NCBI GenBank assembly: GCA_944472135.2
Contig: OX235262.1
Coordinates: forward strand, 91,486,903-91,550,902
DNA: 64,000 nucleotides
From: Trichobilharzia regenti
Taxonomy: Eukaryota; Platyhelminthes; Trematoda; Strigeidida; Schistosomatidae
Direction of reading: 5' to 3'
Positions 12,501 to 19,817 of the stretch are shown here, in pieces (position 1 is the first letter of the stretch; each line of letters begins with the position of its first letter). The notes under the pieces are model-generated. The model ran no database searches. It saw nothing but the letters and a program-made list of their open reading frames with translations, and was not told where the DNA came from. The translations under genes were made by a program, and so were the position numbers.

Positions 12501-15500
12501 GTAGTAGTTGATTTTTTAGATTAGCGGGAAAATGATTAGTGGTATTCAGTAAAGGTCTTTGTTAACTGGCAGATATCCAGATTGTCCTAAAAGGTTGACT
12601 AAACACACTCCATCCTTCTATCACAAATATTTTGTCCTATGTACGAAGAAGCAGTCGCAATCATCTACAAATTGCTCATCCTGTCATGAATTGTATCACA
12701 TCTTTCAACTAAACAACCCAATTCGAGAATTATTCAATATTAGGGTATATATTAGCTTTGTAGGAACTGCCGAAAATCTGGACGTAAAGGGAAAGGAAAT
12801 AACGTCACTGAATGCAACATCATTATTCACCACCGTGTCGTTGCTCAATACAGTTAACTACTTTTGTAATGAACTAACAGAACTGAAAGACAGATGTATG
12901 AATCCACCTGAAAAGTCAAGGAATAATTGTTGAAATGTACGATGAGTGTAAAGTTTATGTTCAACATTGATTTTTATAGATACGTTGGTGGAGTTGCTAT
13001 GTGCTTGCCTCTGGGTCCTATGCAGGTGAATATTTTCTTTCCTGAACTTGAAAATAGTCCACTTTTAAAGACACAGTTAAGGGGTTTGACTATTATTGTC
13101 AATACGTGGATGATACCTTCATCGTTTACGATAGAAATCTCAATAAACAAAAGAGCTAAGTGCTATTGATAATGTTCACCTAGCTATTCATTTTATATGT
13201 GAGGAAGAAGAAAACAACAGTATACCCTTCCAAGACGTCCTCCTCACCAAGAGGACGGATGGATATCTACAAAGAAACCTATTTAGAAAGAAGACTTAGG
13301 TTAGTACACCCACACTCATAGCTTCAATACAACAGGAGCATATGTTCAGTGGAATGCATTAAGGAAGAAATGTGTAGATTGAAACTTGCACTTCAAGAAA
13401 ATGGATATCCACAGGACTTTAACAAAAAATTATATATCGATACCTAGAGATAGGGTAACAATGAATACCGCAGATAAGAAGACTTTGCATCTTAAGCTAA
13501 GTTACACAGGGGAGATTGCAGCTGTTATTCTAAAACGTCGGCGTAATGGAGCAGTAAAAATAACATTTCCTGCGGCGAAATTGGTACTCAGTTTCTCCAC
13601 TAAACCAGTTCTCACACCGAGTCAAGGATAAATTACAAAAGATAGCCTCATCAATGTGCATCTATGAATTGTCTCACATCCCTGTCTACTGTCTCTGTTT
13701 TGCATTTCTTCTCTTGCTTTGCGTGCTGAGTGAAGTGTGGTGACTTGAACTGCAGCACATCGGTCCAACGTTCTATATTTGAAACAGACAGACAGTATTT
13801 ATGAATTCAACTAATCACGTGGAGCTAGTTACATTGGCCGTACCCAGACGGCTTTATCCATGCGCACAGGTGACCATGCACCTGCATAGTTGAGTAAAGG
13901 TAACCAAGTACGAAAGTAGTTCTGTCTTAGCTCACTTAGTAGATACTGGACACTTGGTAAGACCTGAGCAGGCGTTCCAGTTATTTACCGTGTCCTTAGT
14001 AATCTACCTAGAGGAGCTAGACTATTTCTTGTATCAGTAGCTGAAGCGGTAGCAATCAATACCAGAAGACCTGGTCTTCGTATGCAGAAAGAGCATGTCC
14101 AACCGCTTTGTTTGCCTTGGCCTACAATGATGTCAACTTATCTTCCATAAACATTGGCATTTTAAATGCCTATCCAAACTTTTTATTCTCTCTCCTTTTT
14201 TCCCATTGTTTCATTGAAAAACCTTTATTTCTGACCTTTTACGACCTCATGAGCTTTCTTATTCTGTTTATTACCCTAGGTTTACATAATGCTTCTCTGA
14301 TATGCTATTATGTTAATTATAATTATATTTCAGTAGTCTACACACAATGATAACTCTTTTGTTTTGGTAATATTTCGAGCAAAATGAATATCCATGATCC
14401 TATCAACTGTTGGAATTGTCTCAATTTAAAAAAATAAACCCAGGATCTACCAAGTGGGTTGAGACTGCACTATTTACGCATTTTGTCACCCCTTTACTCA
14501 ACCATACAAGTACATGGAATGTCTCCAGAGGTGTTCAAGAATGGTGGAGACAATTTACTGTTTGGGTTAACTAAGGTACTAAAGAACGTCTGGGAATCAG
14601 GGATAGTCCCGTTGGACTTGTGCAAGTCATTGATTACCCTGGTGTACAAGTTTTCTTGTGATAATCACGGGGATTAGGTTGACCAATAAGGTATCTAAAG
14701 TTGTACACTCATTTACCTTGCGTAGATTTAGTGGTGCTCGGGAGAAACAAACGAAAAAACCAGGCAGGCTTTAGACCAGAAAGAGGGTGTGTTGACCATA
14801 TCTTCACCCTTCGATAAATTCTGGAATATAAGCATACTTGCGTGCATCCAACAGTTCTCATATTTCTTGACCTTAAAGCAACGTTCGATTCTGTCGACTG
14901 AAAGGTACTATGACAATGTTTGGTCGTGAAGGATATGCCAAGAAAATTCATCGAACTAATCAAGGTACTCTACTCGAACTCACACAGCCAGCCAGGTGAG
15001 AGTCGTCATCTAAAGTGATGACAACCAGTGGTGTTCCTCAAGGATGATAATCGTTCACTAACAGTTCTTTTAAGTTAACACTAAACTATCGTTGTTATTT
15101 CACCATCATTATTACTATTATTTGTCACCCTTGATCTTACGTCTAGTCTATCCGATTTGTTAGCTTATTTTCCGCAATGTTCATATAGTCTCAGACACCA
15201 CTGACTACACTCACCCTTGGGAAAATTGTTTCCTATTTATGAAGAACTTACCGTTTTCTAGTTTTTAAGATCAGAAATATTTTGATGAAAAGTCATCTAA
15301 AAAACACTTTTACGGTAACTTCCACCCCACCGGTGACACTGGTTGGTGGTTGCGCTAAAATCACGAATTGGTAGGTTAGAATTCATGGGCCATTGAATCG
15401 GATCCCAGTGTTTGAATCACACATGAGCTTGTCATGTAACCGGAAAGTCCTAGGTTCGAAATCCAGTGGGTGCGTACTACCGGTGAGCCCCAAATTAGGA

Positions 15501-18500
15501 CGAAACAGCTATCCATTACTTCCTGGTTTTCAATGTTTCTCTAACTGATATCAATCCGTGATCTAACCTGAAATAAACTGTATCCTATTTTTCTGAAGAA
15601 TATATAACCTTTTGATTAGTTATACATTTTTCTCCTCCCTAAGGATAATCATGTTTCCTGTTGGCTCACTGGCCCTACATTGGAAGCTGTATCACTGACT
15701 TTTAATGGGACAAGCAAACATTGCACTCGTATACCCCTGTCGTCTGAATGTTCAGGGATGAGCGTGTTTTCAGTATCAACAGTTATCCGAAGAGGTGTTT
15801 TCAATACACTAGGTTTGGAGTTGCGTGCGCAAAACTCTTCAAATGCTGAAGCAATCCAGGTTAGTTTTTCTCTACTACAAGTACGATATCTCTTTACTGC
15901 TGTTGGATATGATAGAGAAGATTTGTAGCTCAGGTGGATAATTTTGATGTGGTTTTGTTCTCTGAGCTGGATAGTTAGTTTGCGAAGCTTTCATCACCTT
16001 ACTGGGTGACATCTTCAGCGCATACTTCAAATTGAAGTGAGCTTTTAGGTTTCTCCACGAGTTTATTAATCATTCCTCCTGGTGACCTTGGACGTGATTG
16101 GTTGTTTATGTATGTTTTCACACCTTCTAGGTTACTTGTGTTGGAACTGATTGTTTCTGTGACTTGAACTTTGGCCAATCGTGTGTGAAGTTTCTTTCTT
16201 ATTGGTTGATAAATTTTGTCTATCTCGATGTGTCTATTGATTGATGATTCACTGGAATGCCAAGCTTCTAAAAATTCTCTAGCATTCTTGTTATTTCCTT
16301 TGTCTAATATTTGAACGTTGTCCCAGTCGAATTGATGTCCGTGGTTGTCTGTGTGTAGTGAAATGAGGGAGTGTATATCATGTCTTTTGACGGCTAGCTT
16401 ATGTTCGTGGATACGAAGACGAAGGGGACGTCCACTTTGGCCAATGTAGTGTTTTTCACAGTTGTTACAGTTTATTTTGTAGATGATGTTGGTTTTGTCT
16501 TCTTTTGCTGTTGAGTCTTTTGGTTGACATAGAATTGAGTGCAGCGACTTTGTTGGTTTGTGTACGACGTCAACTCCTAAAGGTTTGAAGAGTCTTGTAG
16601 TGATTTCTGAGATATCTTTTATATATGGTAAGGCAATTTTCTTTGTGTTCTCCTTGGTGGCTTTTGCTTTGGTAGGTTGGCTTGGGGGTATATGTCTCTT
16701 GATGAAATTCCGTGGATATCCATTCACAGAGAACAAAGACGAAGAGTCCTCAAAACCAAGCTAGCCAAGATTAGAAAACAACAACCAGACAATACGCCCA
16801 TAGACTGCGTAGTCAACCTATCAAAACAACCACTATCAAAAATGGAACAACAACTACTACAAAAAGGATTAAACTACAACACCGGAGATGCTTCAAAAAC
16901 TGATTTCTTCGCTGCCTTGAATCATTACTCAAATCATCAAACTTGAACGAGGAAACACAGGAAGAGATACGCCAAACAATTGTACCAATGGTCAAACAGA
17001 AAAGACAACACACACAACTCAACTCTCAAGAACTAAAGGCCCTCAAAAAGCTGAAAAATAGGAAGGACATCGTCATTTTACCAGCCGACAAAGGAAGAAC
17101 AACAGTAGTCATGGACAGAGAAGAATACACCAAGAAAGCTGAAGAACTACTCAAAGATGAAGATGTATATCAACAACTCCCAACAAATCCCATACAAACA
17201 TTGGACAACCGCATCCAAAGGACCTTAAACAAGCTCAGCAAAACTGGACAGATCACAAAACAAGACCAATGGCGAATGAAATCCAATGGACCAGTCCTAC
17301 CTCGATTCTACGGCAGACCCAAAATACACAAGGCAAATATCCCGTTACGACCAATTGTATCACTCCCAGGAACTCCAACATATAATTTGTCCAAGGAATT
17401 ATACAGAAAACTAAAACACCTAACGGAATCCTGTGATCACTCCATCAACTCTGCTATCCAATTCCTAGAGAAAATCAGAGACATCCAAATAGATGAACAA
17501 GAAATAATGGTATCCTTCGACGTGACAGCATTATATACCTCTATCGGACAAAAACTAGCAAAAGAAACCATGGAGCAATTACTTAGCAACGACGAACAAC
17601 TTCCACAACAATCAAAAATGCAACACACAAGCTGGATGGAATGCATAAATCTATGCCTAACAACATACTTCCAATTCAACGGCCAAATATATGAACAAGT
17701 CAAAGGAACACCCATGGGATCGCCAATATCAGGTTTGATTGCAGAAGCAGTGATGCAAAGACTCGAAAACATAATTCTACCAAAGATCAAACCCAAGATT
17801 TGGATACGCTACGTCGACGACACATTTGTAATAATCAAAAGAAACGAATTAGACAAAACTCACAACTTAATAAACAACGTCTTCAACGACATCAAATTCA
17901 CAAGAGAAGAGGAATCCGAGAACAAAATACCATTTTTGGACGTCTTAGTCAGGCGAACAACTACAGGAGAATTAGAAACTCAAGTTTATAGGAAATCAAC
18001 TCACACAGACCAAATACTGAATTACAACAGCAACAACCCAATAGCACACAAAAGGAACTGCATACAAACACTATTCAAGAGAGCAAGGACTCACTGCAGC
18101 ACTCCCACCTTAAGAAAAATTGAAGAAAAGTATCTCATGGACGTCTTCCAAAAGAATGGATATCCCCGGAATTTCATCAAGAGACATATACCCCCAAGCC
18201 AACCTACCAAAACAAAAGCCACCAAGGAAAACACAAAGAAAATCGCCTTACCATATATAAAGGATATCTCAGAAATCACTAAAAGACTCTTCAAACCTTT
18301 AGGAATTGACGTCGTACACAAACCAACAAAGTCGCTGCACTCAATTCTATGTCAACCAAAAGACTCAACAGCAAAAGAAGACAAAACCAACATCATCTAC
18401 AAAATAAACTGTAACAACTGTGAAAAACACTACATTGGCCAAAGTGGACGTCCCCTTCGTCTTCGTATCCACGAACATAAGCTAGCCGTCAAAAGACATG

Positions 18501-19519
18501 ATATACACTCCCTCATTTCACTACACACAGACAACCACGGACATCAATTCGACTGGGACAACGTTCAAATATTAGACAAAGGAAATAACAAGAATGCTAG
18601 AGAATTTTTAGAAGCTTGGCATTCCAGTGAATCATCAATCAATAGACACATCGAGATAGACAAAATTTATCAACCAATAAGAAAGAAACTTCACACACGA
18701 TTGGCCAAAGTTCAAGTCACAGAAACAATCAGTTCCAACACAAGTAACCTAGAAGGTGTGAAAACATACATAAACAACCAATCACGTCCAAGGTCACCAG
18801 GAGGAATGATTAATAAACTCGTGGAGAAACCTAAAAGCTCACTTCAATTTGAAGTATGCGCTGAAGATGTCACCCAGTAAGGTGATGAAAGCTTCGCAAA
18901 CTAACTATCCAGCTCAGAGAACAAAACCACATCAAAATTACTGCTGTTGATTAGGTATAAACCAGTGCTTTCAAAGTAAAACTATTTCTGTAACCTCTAA
19001 AAGTAGTATGCACAGTAGTTGAAATATCAAAGTAAAAGGCATGCCACATCCTTAGAAAAGACTTTTTGTTTATTGTTAGTTAAGCATTATTACAGTTGAT
19101 AGTTAAATATGTACATTACTTTTTAAACCTGTTGAGATGAACTTTAGAGTCTAAGTCCTACAATATTCAGAAGAAAATTTCGGAAAAAAGCAGCATTCCA
19201 TAAACATCTGAATATGAGGAAGCAATTGTTTGCGGAAAACAATTTATAATAATAATAATTGTATTCATGCAACTTTTTGACTTATTAGAAACATATATAG
19301 AAAGCAAATCGCACAGTGTACACTAGCGATGGTAAAGTATAACTGAACAGTAATATTCTCACTTTTTATTATTTTCAGGACTCATTATGCGATACATTTG
19401 TACTTGTTGGAGCATATCGTATTTGTCTAGACGTACAATCTTTGGTAAGGACATCGATGAACCCAGTTCCAACATCCTCAGCGCCTAGACAGACTTATTA
19501 CATTCCTCGACCAGTGTGA
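3406..19519 (+). CDS. Ankyrin-repeat protein gene (multi-exon)
   Basis: Seven exons join in phase through GT/AG sites: 3406-3534, 5619-5716, 8427-8513, 8609-8775, 12114-12387, 15644-15859 and 19379-19519 (stop TGA). They encode about 370 residues. The first four exons give consecutive ankyrin units, with typical pieces such as DITGLLIRHGARVNAQ, GHLAVLSLLLNAGA and ARLLLSYGANPN. The last three exons encode a C-terminal region without repeats that I do not recognise. Ankyrin arrays bind proteins; the partner cannot be told. The start is unresolved: exon 1 begins in phase 2, so at least one upstream exon is required (candidate 2775-2910). Introns of 1.9-3.5 kb are full of Penelope elements, RTE copies and SINEs, none of which breaks a recognised exon. 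The 3' end faces the capping enzyme gene. Confidence 0.82.
5619..5716 (+). CDS. Ankyrin gene exon, repeat 2
   Basis: Follows a pyrimidine tract and cag acceptor. It encodes YADITGLLIRHGARVNAQ and STALIYAADG, a near-consensus ankyrin unit. The donor gtaaga at 5717 leaves phase 0, so the next exon (GHLAVL) continues the repeat register exactly. Confidence 0.8.
5865..6010 (+). mobile_element. tRNA-headed SINE with hammerhead domain (type 1), copy A
   Basis: A degenerate tRNA-like head with a B-box-like ggggttcggtctc (5911-5923) is followed by a hammerhead-like segment at 5925-5970: core CTGAAGA (5931-5937), stem II GTCCC/GGGAC, then GAAA (5953-5956). It lies in an ankyrin gene intron. Sm-alpha repeats of Schistosoma are known SINE-like elements with hammerheads; I infer this is the same kind. 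Confidence 0.65.
6985..8310 (+). mobile_element. Penelope-like element, internally deleted, with inverted arms
   Basis: The + strand RT remnant runs from about 7270 (PRLYGLLKIHK, in-frame stops) through LSLDVTSLFTNVP (7510-7550) to YSRYVDDTF and IPFLDVLLTKRTDG (7790-7960), ending at 8131. The tail about 8145-8310 is repeated in inverted form at about 6990-7155. A second inverted pair, 7168-7221 and 7239-7292, brackets a short loop; its right arm is the start of the RT frame. The GIY-YIG endonuclease domain expected after the RT is missing. It sits in the intron before the exon at 8427. Confidence 0.8.
7748..8131 (+). pseudogene. Penelope RT fragment (palm and thumb)
   Basis: A 127-codon open stretch with the catalytic YVDD box near its start, then FLDVLLTKRTDGTLKRNIYR, a region typical of Penelope-like reverse transcriptases. 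It is preceded by a frame break and stop near 7724 and ends before the endonuclease linker. Not functional on its own. Confidence 0.8.
8427..8513 (+). CDS. Ankyrin gene exon, repeat 3
   Basis: The acceptor is ttctag and the donor gtaagc. The exon encodes GHLAVLSLLLNAGAALNVTN and ESALTR, 29 codons in phase 0 at both ends. The upstream intron contains a Penelope-like element (about 6985-8310) that stops only about 115 bp before this exon. Confidence 0.8.
8609..8775 (+). CDS. Ankyrin gene exon, repeat 4
   Basis: Separated from the previous exon by a 95-bp intron. It encodes ATRRGWVQCARLLLSYGANP, then a longer loop and SPLHLARQ, a slightly irregular last ankyrin unit. The donor gtaagt at 8776 leaves phase 2; the next exon at 12114 restores the frame as ..SIE-IDKALVEIV... 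Confidence 0.8.
8983..9748 (-). mobile_element. 5'-truncated RTE LINE copy with 12-bp TSD
   Basis: The 3' part of an RTE-type LINE on the - strand, matching the larger copy at 27229-29479 in sequence and end structure, starting after an (ATT)n tail at 8983. It is flanked by perfect direct repeats gcataacacaat at 8971-8982 and 9749-9760. Frame breaks make it dead. It lies in the intron between ankyrin exons 8775 and 12114. Confidence 0.85.
9980..10760 (+). mobile_element. Old Penelope-like element 3' part
   Basis: Interrupted + strand frames show the linker NNYPPQFIHKCLKT (about 10110-10150), then a GIY-YIG start CNACVVNYIGQTSRQ (10390-10430) and a C-terminal SRNDTTPIPDIWKIATN (10630-10690). 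There are many stops and indels. A related tail follows at about 11230. Confidence 0.65.
11090..11500 (+). mobile_element. Second old Penelope-like tail
   Basis: Contains NRNDSTPITEIWQTLLPIK (11260-11320), parallel to the C-terminus of the copy at 10630. Both copies are followed by similar AT-rich tails (gtgctcgga/gtgctcgag, then a tatcaaatgaactt-like end). It seems to be a tandem or independent second 3' end of the same family. Confidence 0.5.
11640..11712 (+). mobile_element. tRNA-headed SINE type 2, head only
   Basis: The sequence ggtggcatagcggttagg, ctcgccgaccatgcac and gttcgatcctcgg matches the head of the complete copy at 20956-21177. The A-box-like and B-box-like parts are present; the tail is missing or diverged. 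Because the rest of the SINE body follows elsewhere, I do not call it a tRNA gene. Confidence 0.6.
12114..12387 (+). CDS. Ankyrin gene exon, C-terminal region part 1
   Basis: Starts after ttatctag and ends before gtacgt. It encodes IDKALVEIVSMTLPNHLTLI, then a serine/threonine-rich stretch and DELIFVYIVRAHLF. The open frame runs on past the donor to 12504, but splicing at 12387 gives a phase-0 join to 15644. No repeat or known domain was recognised. Confidence 0.65.
12700..14100 (+). mobile_element. Degenerate Penelope-like element with nested LINE tail
   Basis: Broken + strand frames in order: RT finger/palm ITSLNATSLFTTVSLLNTV (12795-12860), GVAMCLPLGP (12990-13020), IPFQDVLLTKRTDGYLQRN (13220-13280), linker (13386-13630) and GIY-YIG YIGRTQ (13831-13850) ending near 14100. 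It is interrupted at 13671-13799 by a short LINE tail. Same subfamily as the element at 6985 and the arms at 29484 and 31495. Confidence 0.75.
13671..13799 (+). mobile_element. 129-bp LINE 3'-tail insertion with 8-bp TSD
   Basis: This segment splits the Penelope frame and is flanked by tatgaatt at 13663-13670 and 13800-13807. It resembles the 3' end of the LINE at 35247-36295 (shared cttctcttgcttt, tgcaaag-like block, gacagacagac end). I infer an extremely 5'-truncated copy of that LINE. Confidence 0.7.
14455..15060 (+). mobile_element. Non-LTR retrotransposon RT fragment
   Basis: Frames read MSPEVFKNGGDNLLFGLTKV with GIVPLDLCKSLITLVYK (14520-14655), then after a frame change QAGFRPERGCVDHIF (about 14767-14810) and VLIFLDLKATFDSVD (14856-14900), and TTSGVPQG-like sequence near 15030. 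These are RT motifs 1-3 of a LINE; the rest is lost. Confidence 0.7.
15345..15570 (+). mobile_element. tRNA-headed SINE with hammerhead domain (type 1), copy B
   Basis: B box ggttcgaaatcc at about 15453-15464, then a hammerhead-like segment 15474-15519: stem I GTACTA, a mutated core CCGGTGA, stem II CCC..AGGAC and GAAA at 15502-15505. It ends in the shared ctaactgatatcaat tail. It lies in an ankyrin gene intron. Confidence 0.6.
15644..15859 (+). CDS. Ankyrin gene exon, C-terminal region part 2
   Basis: Acceptor ccctaag and donor gttagt give a 72-codon phase-0 exon that begins DNHVSCWLTGPTLEAV and ends SSNAEAIQ. The alternating hydrophobic pattern suggests a beta-rich fold, but I do not recognise it. 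The Penelope element at 15906 inserted only 46 bp downstream of this exon, leaving the donor intact. Confidence 0.65.
15939..16725 (-). repeat. Left inverted arm of the young Penelope element
   Basis: Antisense copy of 18154-18940, of exactly equal length. It keeps an open 245-codon - strand frame (16736-15999) covering the linker and the GIY-YIG domain (HYIGQSGRPLRLRIHEHK). The outer 3' ends of the element point outward on both sides. Confidence 0.9.
16735..16946 (+). CDS. Penelope ORF N-terminal part (frameshifted)
   Basis: Contains VVNLSKQPLSKMEQQLLQKG, the conserved N-terminal signature of Penelope polymerases. Its frame ends at TGA 16944-16946. The downstream polymerase frame overlaps it by a few bases, and the sequence around 16914-16925 looks like a one-base loss that broke an originally single ORF. 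Confidence 0.75.
16943..18880 (+). CDS. Penelope-like reverse transcriptase with GIY-YIG endonuclease
   Basis: A 645-codon open frame. In order: PRFYGRPKIHKANIPLRPIV (residues about 115-134), MVSFDVTALYTSI (RT motif A), GTPMGSPISGL (motif B), IRYVDDTFVI (catalytic motif C), KIPFLDVLVRR, linker NGYPRNFIKRHIPP, then the zinc-like CNNCEKHYIGQSGRP segment with the GIY-YIG nuclease and HEHK. It makes element cDNA at a nick cut by the nuclease domain. Length and motif order are normal for the family once the frameshifted N-terminus is allowed for. It is likely recent because the frame is otherwise intact. Confidence 0.92.
   Translation: MNEETQEEIRQTIVPMVKQKRQHTQLNSQELKALKKLKNRKDIVILPADKGRTTVVMDREEYTKKAEELLKDEDVYQQLPTNPIQTLDNRIQRTLNKLSKTGQITKQDQWRMKSNGPVLPRFYGRPKIHKANIPLRPIVSLPGTPTYNLSKELYRKLKHLTESCDHSINSAIQFLEKIRDIQIDEQEIMVSFDVTALYTSIGQKLAKETMEQLLSNDEQLPQQSKMQHTSWMECINLCLTTYFQFNGQIYEQVKGTPMGSPISGLIAEAVMQRLENIILPKIKPKIWIRYVDDTFVIIKRNELDKTHNLINNVFNDIKFTREEESENKIPFLDVLVRRTTTGELETQVYRKSTHTDQILNYNSNNPIAHKRNCIQTLFKRARTHCSTPTLRKIEEKYLMDVFQKNGYPRNFIKRHIPPSQPTKTKATKENTKKIALPYIKDISEITKRLFKPLGIDVVHKPTKSLHSILCQPKDSTAKEDKTNIIYKINCNNCEKHYIGQSGRPLRLRIHEHKLAVKRHDIHSLISLHTDNHGHQFDWDNVQILDKGNNKNAREFLEAWHSSESSINRHIEIDKIYQPIRKKLHTRLAKVQVTETISSNTSNLEGVKTYINNQSRPRSPGGMINKLVEKPKSSLQFEVCAEDVTQ
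18154..18940 (+). repeat. Right arm (3' third) of the young Penelope element
   Basis: Sense copy of the inverted left arm. It covers the end of the polymerase frame and a 57-bp 3' tail after the TAA at 18878-18880. It runs directly into the right TSD at 18938. Confidence 0.88.
19379..19519 (+). CDS. Ankyrin gene last exon
   Basis: After attttcag the frame reads DSLCDTFVLVGAYRICLDVQ and ends IPRPV-stop (TGA 19517-19519). An A-rich signal, cataaaatatt near 19620, could serve for polyadenylation. The downstream gene converges, and its stop codon is at 19687-19689. Confidence 0.65.
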   Translation, partial: DSLCDTFVLVGAYRICLDVQSLVRTSMNPVPTSSAPRQTYYIPRPV

Positions 19520-19686
19520 TATGATACCAAACACGCTAAGGATGTAAAAAACCTACATTTTTACCTATTAACTTGATATAAACAGAAATATGCAAAGAAT
19601 TCTTTGTTGTTGTTTTTTTCATAAAATATTTATATGTACATGACTGAACCCAGAGGGCGCATTAATTACATAAAATCAGTCTGATA

Positions 19687-19817
19687 TTATTTGTGTTGTG
19701 ACGCTGAGGTTCCTCGAGACGACGAAGCCTGTTGCTGATTGACTTTATTCTGACGTTGTCGTATGCACATAACCAGTTGTTCCGCTGTTACTGGACACAT
19801 AATGCTTTCAATAATAG
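19687..19817 (-). CDS. RNGTT: Capping enzyme exon 8 (C-terminus)
   Basis: Encodes AIIESIMCPVTAEQLVMCIR, then a short glutamine- and serine-rich tail and TAA (19689-19687). The ESIMCPVT segment corresponds to the SIxNPVT near the end of animal capping enzymes. Confidence 0.87.

Larger units (their letters stand above)
15906..18937 (+). mobile_element. Young, nearly complete Penelope-like element
   Basis: The left arm (15939-16725) is an inverted copy of the element's own 3' third. A full RT + GIY-YIG frame follows, and its 3' third (18154-18940) is the right arm. Both arms measure 787 bp and their encoded proteins differ at only a few residues. Perfect 12-bp repeats ttactgctgttg at 15894-15905 and 18938-18949 mark the target site. 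About 33 extra bases (15906-15938) precede the left arm, as described for other Penelope elements. The only visible lesion is a frameshift near 16917. It is inserted in the last intron of the ankyrin gene. Confidence 0.9.

Noticed and set aside
12388..12504. Continuation of the ankyrin frame to the stop at 12504
   Set aside because: A gtacgt donor at 12388 joins in phase to a long open exon at 15644; the extension is low in coding character.
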